From Pisaster brevispinus (taxonomy: Eukaryota; Echinodermata; Asteroidea; Forcipulatida; Asteriidae), in the NCBI GenBank assembly GCA_023634235.1, contig JAMKCF010000074.1, positions 124,001 to 188,000 of the forward strand: a stretch of DNA of 64,000 nt, given 5' to 3'. Below are positions 34,306 to 47,410 of this stretch, in pieces. The position numbers and the translations under genes were made by a program. The notes below the pieces were generated by a model that was not told the DNA's origin, made no database searches, and saw only the letters and a program-made list of their open reading frames with translations. How positions within the stretch are numbered: position 1 is the stretch's first letter; every line of letters starts with the position of its first letter.

Positions 34306-34579
34306 TTTTTTACTTATAAAATACCAACCAATTAAAGCTCTTTGAAAAAAATTGTACCTTCGCTTTAAGTCCACATATAAAATAGTGCTGCAACTTGTAT
34401 TGAAATAGAAAGCAGATGCATTATGGGGGCATAGGGACTTTGTATATGGGGAAGGTAAGTACATAGATAGAGGGCAGCAGAGTCTGAAATAAAGACTAAG
34501 TATACACAAGTGTTCATATCTGTTGTTATTTATTCATATCTATTCACATCTATTCATATTAAAATTTGACCTTGAACTT
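34306..34579. other. Possible LTR-like or simple sequence remnant
   Basis: AATAAA at 34489 is followed by a short tandem of TATTCATATC and CTATTCACAT words at 34530-34560. Nothing firmer can be said. Confidence 0.25.
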
Positions 34580-35690
34580 GAAAAAAAAATAAAAAAAGAG
34601 AAGCACCCCGGCGAATGCAAGCCCCCCCTGGTGCTCGCACAAGTGTTCCCCGCCCACAGGTGTCAACAGACCTGTCGATGAGCGCCCTCTATCAACACCA
34701 TTCAGTGAGAGACTTACTGCAGTGTGTTCAATTGTCCCCAATATTTCTAAGTCTGTGTGGCCAAAGAGCCCTCTGTTGACCATAACAAGGGAAGGATCAA
34801 ATAAACTCTAATAATCAGTTGACTTAGACACGGAGTTAGATGTATCTATCTACCACTCAGGATATTGCCTATGGAAGTAGCACCTTCAAAGTCTACTCTG
34901 AACTTTATTTTAGGCAAATTAAATTTGCATAATTGCATCCTGGTTTTTGATCCTATCAAATGAAATATCAAACAAATGTACAGATTTTTGCCAATTTTCT
35001 TTAATAGTTTGCCATATTTAGATTAAACGTCACTTTTCGTTTCTACCGCACTGATCATGTTTGCTGACGTCACAAAGAAGAACCTAATAAATCTCTGCAA
35101 TTTTAGTGTTTTTCTTAGCTTGTTTTATTGAAATTTCGACATACATTTTTTTAAGGCAAGAAGTCTAGGCTGTTGTACAAATTATCGTTGGTCAATGGTG
35201 TTTAAATGATCTCCTACTTGAGGAAATAATTAAGTAAATTGTTAAGTTACTTATGCATTTAGCCTTGTCCAAGTTCATCAGCGCAAAAAGTGAATTGATT
35301 TTAGTGTGTGTAAATGACAACAGATGATGTGACTTAGTTTAAAGTACTATTGCACATGAAGCGTTTACTGAATGAGCTTTTTCATGTTTCTTATAGAAAC
35401 TGGAAGAGGATATTTGAGCGCAATGGTCTCCCATTCATTTGAATGAGTAGAGAAGTCAGATATTAAGGTCGGATATCAAGGTGTAATGGATCTGACCACA
35501 TATCTTCAAGGATGTCGAAATCTAGCACACTTTTAACTCAACTATTTATTTCAAAGGTTAAAAGTAGATTGTTAAGATTTTTGTATCGCTTTTAAGAACT
35601 CTAGCTGAGTGACGAGTAGTTTTAAACACTTTTCAAATATTTCGAAGCAGAATTTCTAATTGAACTGGTTGCCATTTCTACTAGAAGTTT
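34580..35690 (-). repeat. Arm A of an old 1.1-kb inverted repeat pair
   Basis: Its reverse complement is collinear with 44195-45140. Matching blocks include GGCGGGGAACACTTGTGCGA and GAGCACCAG (34621-34660 against about 45083-45113), AAGTCTACTCTGAACT (about 34889 against 44843), CAAATGTAC...TTTTTGCCAA (about 34973 against 44767) and TTCATCAGC (about 35273 against 44530). Identity is patchy, so the duplication is old. It is either two copies of one unrecognised element or a segmental inversion-duplication. Confidence 0.65.
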
Positions 35691-38600
35691 TGTTGAGTAA
35701 AGTATTTGAACCATAGCAATTCCTGCATCCTAACTTTGAGGCATTTCGTAACAAATACAAGGTTCCGAAGTCCGTATGATTTGACTTGATTTGTTTGATG
35801 TAACTATTTGTGCCTATTTTATTCTATTTCACTGATTTCAAGCAAGTTATTTTTCTATTTTGTTCACCATTTAGAATTGTGGCATTAGTTTTTAACTTGT
35901 AACTTCCCTAAAACTTTCTTTCTCCCAGTTTCTAGGGTGCCAAACTCTCCTGCTACTCAAAACAATGCAAGGTTCTCATGTGTTTATGAGTCCAAAGTAC
36001 TTCACTAAATAAGTCAAGTCCATACACTGACATGTTTCCCAAATGATCATATTAGGTAAGTGTAACCTTCAATAACTTCACTAATTCTACTACACTTCAA
36101 ACTGACTAACAAGAGTCCATTTGCTTAGGTTCGGAAATGAGTTATAACTTAATTTAGGTAAATTCCAACTGCATAGAATTTTTTTAGTGAAGAGTTTCCT
36201 TCTCGTTCACTTTTTCAGGCAATAATTTGAAGCCTTGTACTCTTCAAATACTTTTTTTGTTGCATTTGTGCTTGATCTAAGTGTAGACTAAATTTGGTCT
36301 TATCCTTTTCATTCTTGATCATCTGATGTAATGACTCATTCCTTAAAGATGTGTTTTATTTGTTTTTAGTTTTTTCTTTGGTTTCCTTACACTGTTTGAG
36401 TAGCATATTTCCTCTGTATTAGGTCCTGGGGTGTCTTTTTGTTAGCACCATACTCAGTTTGTGGCTCATTTTTTGATGATGTGGTGGCAATTTACTGGCA
36501 GATCTATGGGAGATCCTTCTTTTTGAATTTGATCTCCCTTTTTTTTGCTCCCTACATTTTGCAGGAAAGCCCTGTCATGTCCAATTCTCCTTTTCCCAAA
36601 GTACAATTGCCTTCTGTACTCTGGTACATTTCTCTCCCTTTTTTTTTTTTTTTTTTTTTTTTTGGGGGGGGGGGGCATATTATACAGATCACACAATTTT
36701 ACAGTTGATCCCTTACAAGCTTTTAAGATTATTCAGAGGGGCCCCAACCTGGAGCTCTTTGAACATTATTTTCCGCAACATGCACAATGCTATCCTGATT
36801 GATTGGACTACAGTGTAACCAATGAATTCATTGGTCTTGTGTAGAATTTGGAGATGCTGTTTGGCTCATCTCAACGCGTTTACAGCGTTATGATGACCAG
36901 CAGAACTAAACAATCTGTGACATTTTAGACACATGCTACAAAACAGGTGTCTTGCTAAACTGTGCATCTAAACGTTGCTGAAGCATCACAACGACTACAG
37001 AATTTAGTCATTTCAGTCTCATTTGGTGAATACATCTGTAAGGTTTTGCGATTTCCTGAAGTTCATTGCTACTACTCTTAATTTGTCCATCTTTGCATTT
37101 TGATATCACCGGTCTAAATGCGAAGTGCATTTAAGACACCATTCCACGTGTGACCAACCCTATTTCCCCTACCCCCCCCCCTTCATGACAGGACCTCCGG
37201 CCAATTTCACCTTCTCTATTTTCAGATTCTGGATCCGCCCCTTTCCAATCTGCCCCTCAGTATCAAGGGAAACTATGGTGCCTTTTATCGACACAGGGTT
37301 TGCCAGTCCTGCCTCTTTATTGTCCATGGTAAAATTAATTGAAGTTTTTACAAATTCATGCACTGTACACTTTACTATACATCCTCATGTATAACAAATA
37401 CCATGCACCTTTTACAGCTCACATGTAAACCTATAATAAGCAGGCCCTGGGAAGTATCAAGTAATGGTTTTTACTGCTGCCTCTACCAGTCAACTTGCTC
37501 TGAATGACAACCTAGCTCTTTTCTAACTCCATTCTCCTGTCTAACTGTGCCCTTGAATTGTTAAACGACCCTACCTTGAGTTTCTTCAGTTAGTTTGTAT
37601 CACAATCTACTGTGCTTTCTGATTAATCAAAGATGTCATTCCTCTACACTAAAAGAGAGAGTTTCACCTTGAAAATCAACTGCTCCCGATTGCCGTTTCA
37701 TCTTTACTTAAAGAATTGAAGAAGGTCATTCAAAAAGCATTCAAGGTTACATCCAGGTCGTTTGAACTAAATGTGTCTCTGCTGAAGAGGCAGATTTTAA
37801 CTAAAATACAGATGGCTAAGATGTTAATTGTACTTCACTTTATCCTTCATGACAAAATTTATTTTTGACTATTGGAACTATTCCTGTTTAGTATTTCAGT
37901 TTTATTTGAAGTTTAAGAAGTGAAGAGGTCTTTCTAAAAGTATACAGCTCAAAGTTCTATGCCTTCTTTAGTCCATTTTTCCTAAACCTCTTACACTAAC
38001 TTAGTTAAAACTAACAAAAATTGTTACAAGCATTTGTTTGGCACTATATTTGTTTCTGCTGAGCAAACTGATTTGAACTAGAGTACAGTTGGCTAAGATG
38101 TTCATGTTTCTTCACTTCAGATTTGATGAAGTGAATCCTAAACAACATTGTAGGCTTTCCCAGGGCCTGCTAGAGTCTCACATGCATACAACTATTCCTT
38201 TTAAATTACATTTGTACCTCTTGTACAAACTCAACAACTATGGCCAGCTCTTAGAGTAGCTTAACAAGCCTGATGTTAGTTTCGATACTGTCTGATGACA
38301 GGGTAACTATGCCTGCTGTAATAATGTATCTATAGTAACTGATGTTGATTTTTTTAACAAATTTCATGTGTGTGGTTGCAGCTGCTCAATTTATTTCATA
38401 GATTGCTGTTGAAATATCTATCGCACTCATCATCAAATGTTACAAGTTCTGAGTTGTTGCTGAAATTGATCATTAGTTACTACCACAAGTTGTGATAAAA
38501 AATACATGTAGGCCCTTCATCTCTCCACATATCTTTTGTCTACCAAAAAATGACAACCACAGACTGATGGTTCACACTGTTTGTACTAAGAAGTTTTTAC

Positions 38601-40455
38601 CCCAAGATGTAACCCGTAGGTCAATATATGTAGAAACATTTCTTTCCATCTATCCAGGACTGGAATTAAAAACTGATATTTCTGTGCTACATACATCAAG
38701 TCATATGAAATCCCTGCTGCAGCTACTGATATGCTGATCTATCCCTATACTACAAAACCTCATACAAGATGGACCTTCTGCATATTAGTATGAAGGAGCC
38801 AATAATGAGTGTCACTGATGAACTAATGAGTGATATTAACTATCATCCAGCATGGTATCTACACTCCTATGACTGATATGTACAGCTCATGGATCATTCC
38901 TTGCATCTTCTTCACAAGGTAAACATACCTACTTGGTTTATTAGGCAATCTAAAACAGACCTGTGACAACAAATGTCTGGGCCTAAATCAAAAGGAGCAA
39001 GGCCTTAGTCCTAGAGCTAGTTGTATGCATGGACATTGGACAGACTGTATACACCACTGGTATAAAACAATACGTAGTGAAAGAGCTGGAATCCTATGGG
39101 TAATTACATCCAAGCATTTGGCTTAAATTACCACCTGTGAACTTACACTCGCAAAAGAGTGTCAGTTGAAATATCCTTAAAGTTTCTTTTCAACTCCATA
39201 AATTTTCCAGCTCATCTATAAATTGTTATAACTTGATGTAATTTCATTTTTCTACTGAACTGATTCAAATCATCCTTCAACATTTGTTTATGTGTGTAAA
39301 ACTAACCATTCAAAGTATCACCCACAATTTGAAGTGGAGCTCTGGATCCAGTGGTCAAGTTCAATGTTAAAAACTGACTTGTAATTTAATCCTATTTGTT
39401 CATTGTTTTTGGCCGTTAGACTAGTTTACACTGACAGACTGGTGTCTACATTGATCTGGTTCTGATTAAGTTTGAATGCATTCCTTGAGATTCAACAAAA
39501 GATGTACACCTGTTCTAATTTAAAGGAATGAATACAGTTTCCAACATTGTTTCACAGCTAAAATGTTTCTTTTCGTATGTAACAGAAATGTATCACCTTA
39601 TTATCTTTCAAAATTTTATGGTATGGTTTCCTATTTAAGTTTCACTTCTTTACCAAAACCAGTGGTGTATACAGCCCTAAAATACATGGAGCTTATTGAC
39701 AGTCTTCAATCAAACACTATTGACCTATCGCCATTCATATAATGATAGCCACTAACAGTGCACTAAGCACATTGTATGATCAACCTGATCTACAATACTG
39801 GAAAGTAATAACCTATCTCATACATACAAGATGTATGTATTTATTCATGTACATACTTAACGTACAATTACCTCATTTAGCACACATGGACAGTGAGATG
39901 TACTTGTTCTACATGTAGACAACACATGATGCTCGTTCATATGCAGTATGTGCTCATAATTTTCATTGTATGTTCATTCAAAACTAACGAGCAGTTTTCC
40001 TTTTTGACTACTTTCCTAGCAGTCAAGTAGACAATACATGATGAAACTCATACCTGTCCAATATTTGTTTCTTTATTCATGTACATTTGCCCAACATTCT
40101 CTTATAACAAGTAAATCAAAAGTCATCTGTGCATCCAAAAGTAAGTTGCATCTACTTCCTGAGAGTGCTTGTTTAGACTTGTTATCACTTATATTTGTCA
40201 TCAGAGATATGGCTGAGTTGTGAATGGCGATAGGTCAATGTTAATTACCTCGTTCCCTTGATAATCCATCCCACAGTATCTCACTATGGAATGAAACTAA
40301 TTGAATATTGTAGGACATTGGGAGTAGTGATTGCTTTTGCTGATCAATCACTTTACCCAACTGTTAGGGAAGATGGCGAGTTCACTAGTAACATGTACTG
40401 GTATAGTGTCTAAAATTGGGGAGCTAGTGTTAATGACTGGCTATAAAACCTAAAC
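35691..40455. other. No gene; T25-G12 tract, possible element at 37150-37340
   Basis: T25 passes directly into G12 at 36639-36675. At 37155-37335 a GC-richer patch (CTGGATCCGCCCCTTTCC, TCAAGGGAAACTATGG) looks like a transposon remnant but has no visible ends. The remaining AT-rich 4.5 kb shows no exon, tandem repeat or RNA gene that I can support. All frames are under 90 codons. Confidence 0.4.
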
Positions 40456-40990
40456 AGGTTGTTGAATGTCCAAGAAGAGTTGTTGGTTGCCCAACAGGGG
40501 CTAGTTGTAGGTTGCTCAACAGGGGCTAGTAATTTTAGGATGTTGGTTGCCCAACAAGGGTTAGTTGTAGGTTGCACAACAGGGGCTAGTAAATGTAGGT
40601 TGTCAGTTGCCCAACAGGGGCTGGTTCTAGGTTGTACAACACAGGCTAGTTGTAGGCTTTTGATTGTCGGGGGGGGGGGGGGGGGGGGGGCTAGTCGTAG
40701 GTTGTTGATTGCCCAACAGGGGATGATGGTGCGTGGAGGAGGGAAATTAGAAGTACTTTTGTAGTGGCCACTTTCTCACTTTTACATCCATTTGCCTATT
40801 GGGTCTGGTGGATGTATAGTGTGTGGATCAATAGGGGCTGGTGTAAACCACTGTCTACAAATCAATTTGCCCAGTAGGGGCTATGTTGATGGGTGTTGTT
40901 GGTACCTGTATATCGGTTTGCCCAACAAGGGACATTGAGGGCAACTTTGTCACCATGTACTTCAGTTTGCCCAAAGGGGGGAGGGGGTAA
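40456..40990. repeat. Degenerate GTTGCCCAACAGGGGCTAG minisatellite
   Basis: GTTGCCCAACAGGGGCTAGT words recur about every 30-50 bp to about 40735, interrupted by G22 at 40669-40690. Weaker matches (TTTGCCCAACAAGGG, TTTGCCCAAAGGGG) continue to about 40985. The 101-codon frame at 40459-40764 simply follows the repeat. Confidence 0.8.
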
Positions 40991-41257
40991 GTTGTAGGTG
41001 AATGAAGAAGGGAAACAATAGGGGCATGTTAAGCACTATCTATATATCACTTTGCCTATGGCAGCTACTTATTATTGTAGAGTGTAAACCGACTGAGTTT
41101 TGCTCAATTGGGGCTTTTGGTGGGTTCAAAGAGGGCAAACTAAAAACACACTGCTTAGTAGCCACATGTATTTTTTAGTATGTACCTCAATTGTCTATAT
41201 GGGACTAGTTGTTGGGAACGAGGCTGGGCAATACCAAGCAAGGTTGAGTAAAACATT

Positions 41258-41717
41258 GTCCTGAAAGTTCTTCACATTATCCACAAATACAAAGTCAAAT
41301 ACGTTGTGCTTTACTGACAATTGTGATCTAAGTAATGAGCACAATGTTGTCTGATGTTGATTAATATCCTAAGGACTTGGTTCTCATAGACTGGTTGTGA
41401 TCAGCTTATCCAGGGTTTTTGGATATTCAGGAAATCACTTTGCCAAATGCTTCTACATTGTAAGTGCCCACTGGAAGGCAGCAACTTACATGCAGTTTCT
41501 ACTGAGACAGTTGGGAGAACTGTTCACTGACTCTAGAGCCAGGAGTGAAGTCACCTTGAGCATCACATTATGATGGGGGTAGGTGGATTTGTGAGACTCC
41601 ACTTATTTCCCTTCATACTCAAAGGTTTAGCTTCACAGATTACTGCATTATCCTATCTCAATGTGTACACATGGAAAGGCCGGTAATTCTCACTCAAATG
41701 TGAAGAACTTTCAGGAC
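41258..41717. repeat. 21-bp exact inverted repeat spanning 460 bp
   Basis: The 21 bases 41258-41278 (centre TGAAAGTTCTTCACA) are the exact reverse complement of 41697-41717. Both lie in unrelated flanks and no further similarity continues outward, so they could be the termini of a short DNA element of about 460 bp. Confidence 0.6.
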
Positions 41718-43220
41718 TATAATTGTACAAGGTGCAACCCCACTCTCAGTTTCAGGACAAACCAGGCTTGGGGTTATGTAAGAAAGTGAAATATTACCAA
41801 CAAGGTTGGTAATAAACAAACTCATTTCTAAAATGACTGGATGATTGCATTAATTGTTTTTGTCAATCACAGAACGAGTGTATACTTTTGTAGCTTCAGA
41901 CCAAGGGTTATAAATTTCTAACCCATTATGTGAATTGCTAAATAAAAGTGTGTATTAAGGGTATTGGTTTCTTCAAAACCTTCACTGGTTGATTGATAGT
42001 AGCGATTCAAAGCTAACCACTGGTTGTAGTTTTGGTTCTGACTTGAAAGCGGTAATACTTACACATGAATCAACTGAATACCCCAAGCCTGAATTAAACG
42101 TTTAAGGTTGCCTAGAACTAGCTAAATTATCAATCAAGGCAGTGACCATTCAAAGAAACCTCTATTATGAGGATTTCCTGTTGCACCTTACTGACGTCAA
42201 GTTGTCGTCACATGTACATTCATGTACAGGTTAACTGGATGTTAAGATATTGACACTTAATGCTCTGGACATAAAGCCTCATGATGCATTGCTTCCTTCA
42301 TTTGGTGAAGTTTGTGTCATAGATCTCTTGATAGGTCTGACAGTAGCTACTGGTCTAGATTAGGTCCCTCTCTACCCAGGGTATGGGTATCATTGAGGGT
42401 AGTGTCTGTATGACTAAAATTTGCTACTGTAATGTATCTCTACCCAGTAAGAGGAATTTGGGTGGACTGTGCCTGCATTAATTCCTTTTAATTTAGAGTA
42501 CATCCAGTTGGGCTTTGCCAGCCTGAGGTTAGCTTCACTGTACCCATTAGGGTTATTTCAGAGATATCACACCATGTATCATCAGCAAAGGATAGGCCTG
42601 ATTATATTGACCTTGCTGCATGTCCAAATTCTGCAACAATCGCTATCTTAATCAAATGACCTGTGGCCATCTTGGTTTGACGAGAGGTCACTGCAATGAC
42701 CGAGTTCAGGGAATTTGACAACAACTGTCATGTTTCTTCTTAAAGAAAACTTTCCCATTCAAAGTAAAGATCAGTGTTTGGAACTGAATCAATTTAAGAT
42801 ATCCATTGCAGGCAGAGAGTAAATATCACAGTGCTTCTTATTTCTATGGAAACACACCGGTGTGAAGACAATCTGTCTCCGTTTCAAACCCTAAAACTTT
42901 GGTCAATGCCTTGATTGATATTCAACCCTAACATGCTTGGTATTGCCTTTAATTGAAGACTATCGGTGCATGGCTGAGGATGTATAATTACAGAACATGA
43001 ATTCTAACTTTAATTAAAATTACCATGAACCTATCTAACAGGACTGGGACCCCCGTGTCTAACACCACAGTTTCCGTCAATACTGAGGGACCCACCACAT
43101 CGTCCCATGTGCAGCCCTAGTTTATAGTATGGTGCTCTACTTTTGCACACCAGGCCATTCTTCTACAGGAGTTGAAAGAGTTTGACACCCCATGTTTTCC
43201 CAGTGTTGGGATCAGTTCCA
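41718..43220. other. No gene recognised
   Basis: AT-rich, intron-like sequence; the only plus frame (42469-42651) is 60 codons and unsupported. Confidence 0.4.
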
Positions 43221-43385
43221 CTGTTTGGCCTAGAACTACCATGATTTTACAGTTTGGCCGGGAACTACCATGATTTTCAGTTTGGCCAAACTATCATGAT
43301 TTTCAGTCTGGCCAGGAACTATCATGATTTTAAAGTTTAGCCAAAAACTCTCATGATTTTACAGTTTGGCCAGGGACTATCATGG
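43221..43385. repeat. 29-bp minisatellite, about 6 copies
   Basis: The unit is close to CAGTTTGGCCAGGAACTACC plus ATGATTTTA. Units start near 43221, 43250, 43278, 43305, 43335 and 43363 with small length changes. Confidence 0.85.
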
Positions 43386-44194
43386 TTATACAAGTAGATC
43401 TGATATAAACTTCTCCATTATTGGAGAGTACTTCAGTATTTTTCTGACTTGTTACATTTCAGCTCAAATACTGACATCTTGGGAGTTACAAGTTAAACTA
43501 GTTTACTATGCCATTGGAAATGGATCCTTATCCAAGGCAAGCCACTGTGGTTTGTTAAACATTCAAGCCTATTAGATTCACATTGAGGCTTAAGTCTCCA
43601 GTAGACTGCTGCCTTTCTCAATCTGTGATTATTTTCATGGTGATTATTAACACAACAGTTTGGGTATTTTCAGCTGCAGTGCAATGACATGCAGGATAGA
43701 ACTGAACTCATTTTAAGTTCTCCATCAGTGTTGTTGTTGTTTTGATTCTTTATTATTTGCCTTGCTTGAAATCGTGAAATAGATTTGAGAACTTCCTGCA
43801 GTTCAGTTCAGTTTCTGTTGCATTCTTTAAAACAAAACGTGTCAACAGTTTTGTCTGTTAAACGCAATTTGTAGATTTCATATCAAGATATTGAGGAGTA
43901 CCCAAGTGGGTTTTATTATTTTAAAATATCATTTGGACTTTTTTTTCACAGAACCTAGGTTTGTCTCTTCAGTAGGAGATCATTTGAACAAACTTGAGTT
44001 TGTTGCAAAATGTTTATACATCAAATTAGATGTTACTCATTTTGATTGAGTACGGTTTTGCCTCTTTTAGTAGAATTTAATTTTTAACAAACTGTATTTC
44101 AGCAGAATGTTTATTTTCCATTTAAAAGTATGAATTATAACAGTAGGGTTGATTTATTTTTGAACTAGAAGTAGCATCTTCTTAGTGCTATTGG
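43386..44194. other. No gene recognised
   Basis: AT-rich sequence with many T-runs and no supported feature. Confidence 0.4.
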
Positions 44195-45140
44195 TGAAAT
44201 GGCAACCTTTTCAATCCTAATTTTAGATTACTTTGTAAACTTGTTTGCTTAATACTTTTTTGCTCCTTTGTAAAATATTTTGCTAGGAAGATTTTTTGTA
44301 GTTTTTTTTGTCACCTAACAATATTTGAAAATAGCTCATTCAGTTCTACTTCACTAACTAATATCTCATTCATTTGTAAGAGTACACAAGGTTGGTTTTT
44401 GCTCTGTGGAATTTTAGATAAAGTTTTAAATTGTAATGCACTGAAAGATTTGTATCTGGTTTTTTATTACTACTTTTAGTTTACTTAATTTTACTTCATT
44501 GATTTGAAAAAGCGCTGTTTACTGTTTGTGCTGATGAATTTGTTTTTCTAGTTTGATTGACTGGGTATTTATATTTGCTTCCTCAAAGATTGACTATTGC
44601 TCTTTTTAATGGATTGTCTTATCCTTAAGATTACAACACTTGATTTTTTTAACACGAAGCAGAGAGTGATTTAGTGACTTAGTGATCGTTCAACAAATTA
44701 ATGATTGGCTGGCTTAAACATTGTGACCAAAATCCTTTTGTATGACAAACATCTCAGAAACACTTGGCAAAAACGTACATTTGATGATATTCCATTCTCA
44801 TGGATCAAAACACCACGATGCAACATTTGAAATGTACAGTTCAGAGTAGACTTGAGGGCATTTCTTCCATGTGCAATGCCCGGAGTGGAAGATGGATACA
44901 TCTTCCTCTGTGGAAAGAAAACTGGTTATTATAGTTCAAAGGATCCTTACCATGTTGCAGCCAACTGTGGGTCTTTGATTCATCCAGACCGCCAAATCTT
45001 GGGAAGGTTGACACACAACAAACAGCCAAACACCTGCAAGTGCATTCAGAGGACAACACACCGACCAGCCTGCCGACACCTGCGGGCGGGGAACACTTGT
45101 GCGAGCACCAGGATGGCTTGCATGCACCGGGGTGCCATAA
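44195..45140 (+). repeat. Arm B of the old inverted repeat pair
   Basis: Collinear, in reverse orientation, with 34580-35690. The best block is 45060-45135 (GACACCTGCGGGCGGGGAAC, then ACTTGTGCGAGCACCAGG). The frames here (44841-45251 minus, 44852-45181 plus) overlap on opposite strands; neither is preserved in arm A, so they are not treated as genes. Confidence 0.65.
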
Positions 45141-45770
45141 GAGGGGAGGGGATAGGCCTACATTCCCTTTTCTGTTGGTAAAATACAAAGTAACTTTTTC
45201 ATTAGTAACAGAAGTGTATACTGGAAAAGATTGGCAAAACAATTGTGTCATTTTTGATTTAGAAAAGGAAGATCCAACATTTTGATTTCAGCTTTTTAAG
45301 ACGATTTGTCCATGCTGCTAAAAAGTAAAAATCTGGGGTACAAGATGGCTAATGTACTTCAGAAGAGTTTTAACAAAAATATCAAAACTAACAACTAAAC
45401 AAAATGCAACTTGAGAGTGTCAATGGAGATTTTTTTCTCAAAAGCAAATCAGTCTAGTAAAAACAAAGAGATCTATTCGAACTCACTATAATAACAGTCT
45501 AAGACTACTAGATAAAAGAAATGTGATGAATGTTTCCTTTGAAAATGGCTTACAAGCAAAGGGTGCTGTAAGAGGGGTAGATGTACATTTTTGGAATGCT
45601 AGCGATACAATTTGAAAAATTTCCATTTGTTAAGAGCAGAATTGTTTACTAAAAAAAGATTGATAAAAATAAACATGTGGCATTTGCCATGGACTGTAAA
45701 AGGAAGATCCAGAATTTAGATGTCAGCTTTTGAAGACAATTTGTCCATGCTGCTAAAAAAAAAATCAATG
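45130..45770. repeat. Direct duplication of about 200 bp, 433 bp apart
   Basis: 45130-45330 and 45563-45770 are diverged direct copies. Shared blocks are TAAGAGGGG, AAAGGAAGATCCA, TCAGCTTTT...AAGAC and ATTTGTCCATGCTGCTAAAAA. The last block sits at 45305-45324 and 45738-45757. Confidence 0.75.
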
Positions 45771-46979
45771 GTGTTTTTCCCAAATATACTTTTTATGATA
45801 CTTTATTTCTGTAAAACATTCTAAAGTTCAAAATGGTAGGGGCAATAATGACATCAGCTAGTCCAGCCAATGTATTCTATGTGCAAGTTTCTTTGGACAG
45901 TTTGCATGGTAAATGTTTGACTTTTTGAGTCCAAGTTTTGAGTTGTGAAGTACATTAAGACCAATCTTGTACCCAAGTACCAACAGATATTGTAGATTCA
46001 CCCTCCACTCTCTTACTAACTAATTAATATTATTTGTAAGCTAGACCAGCCTCTCAAAATTAAGCCATGAAAAAAGTTAAAGTTCAAATGTATTTTGAAT
46101 AAGCTTAGAAGTATAAGTTAGTTTATATCATGATGCTAAACAAGCTAAATCCAATGAACTTCTAATCTCTCTTGCTTTTTCATTTTTAGACAGAGCATAT
46201 GAACACTCCAACACTGTTATCACAAGAACAACTCATGATCTCCATTGTGCAGCTCCTGTAGAATTTAGTTTTTGTTTTCAGTAACTTGATTTTTTAAAGT
46301 TACCATTTCTTTGAGGCAGGTTTGCAAGAACAAATTTTTACCAGGAGGTTCTGAGTCTTTGGTTGCATACACGGCAACTTGTGCCATCGCCATGAAAGTA
46401 AGACATGTAAGAGTGTGGTACAAAAATAGTGGGAATTGAATTTTGACTTCTTTGTTTAGATGTATAATTTTTGTGCGCAGGCCTGCTGTGAGAGGCTGTT
46501 CCTAGCAATTATTTAGAGTTACAATTACTGCTAATAATACTAATTACCCTCTGTTCATGCATGAATTCCTATGTGCTCTCTTGACTTGGATGCACTTCCT
46601 TTAATGTCAAATCTAACAAGATTATTGAAACAACCACTGCACTATCCTATCATAGATCTTCCAAGTTACAAACACTAACATGTCTTCATTTCCTTTGAAG
46701 TACTACACTGAACTTTAAATACTTTACATAAGTCCTAAAATTTCTTTTCAATTAGATAAGATTAAAATATTTGCATGGTGCATGAAGCAAGTACATTTAT
46801 GTATATAACTCTTATGCATTCAATCTTTTTCACATCAGTGTTGGTTCTGATAATATATATATTGACAATTCTAAAAACAAAACTACTTTGCTCAAATTTG
46901 TCTCATTGTTCATCAAGGAATCTAAAGATTTTAACATTTTACATGTAATTAAACACAGACTTAACCTCACTTGATGCCT
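45771..46979. other. No gene recognised
   Basis: AT-rich, intron-like sequence without supported features. Confidence 0.4.
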
Positions 46980-47410
46980 TTGGATGCCTTTTAAAAACAC
47001 ATTTGGTGTTAGAGAGTGTTGACAAAATGTTTAGAAAACTATTTATCCTAATCCAACTTGTTTAGTTCACTAGATGGTTTTTAGTGAGAGGCTATACAGG
47101 TATTGACAAATCTTTAGTAAACATTCGGTTTTAGTCCTATCCAATTAATTAGGTAACTCTTTATGGTTTAAAGGAGAAGTTGATGACAACCTATTTAGAA
47201 ATATTTTGCTGCTGTAGTCCTTCCTGTATTCATTTTAGTATACTTGGTGGTTTTAAGGAGATTCTACATTTATTGATAAAATATTTAAAAAGGCAATTTT
47301 TATTTGAATCCTATCCTTTTTAGTACACTTGTTTGTTTTAGATTCAGGCCGTTGAAAAGCTATTTAAACATACCATTTCCCCTAGTTCAATCCTATTTAT
47401 TTCACTACCT
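46980..47410. repeat. Highly diverged tandem repeat, about 100-110 bp period
   Basis: TTTAGTTCACTAGATGGTTT, ATTAGGTAACTCTTTATGGTT, TTTAGTATACTTGGTGGTTT and TTTAGTACACTTGTTTGTTT recur at about 47063, 47148, 47236 and 47321. A TTGACAAAAT/TTGATAAAAT and TTTAGAAA word lies between them. Confidence 0.5.

Noticed and set aside
35200..35225. ATGATCTCCTACT shared in inverse with 43960-43980
   Set aside because: It falls about 600 bp off the collinear path of the large inverted pair and is probably coincidental.
36439..36802. Frames with poly-Phe, poly-Lys and poly-Gly
   Set aside because: They are translations of the T25-G12 tract.
44841..45251. 136-codon minus frame and its plus-strand partner at 44852-45181
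   Set aside because: They lie on opposite strands of a repeat arm, and the other arm at 34.6 kb does not preserve either frame.
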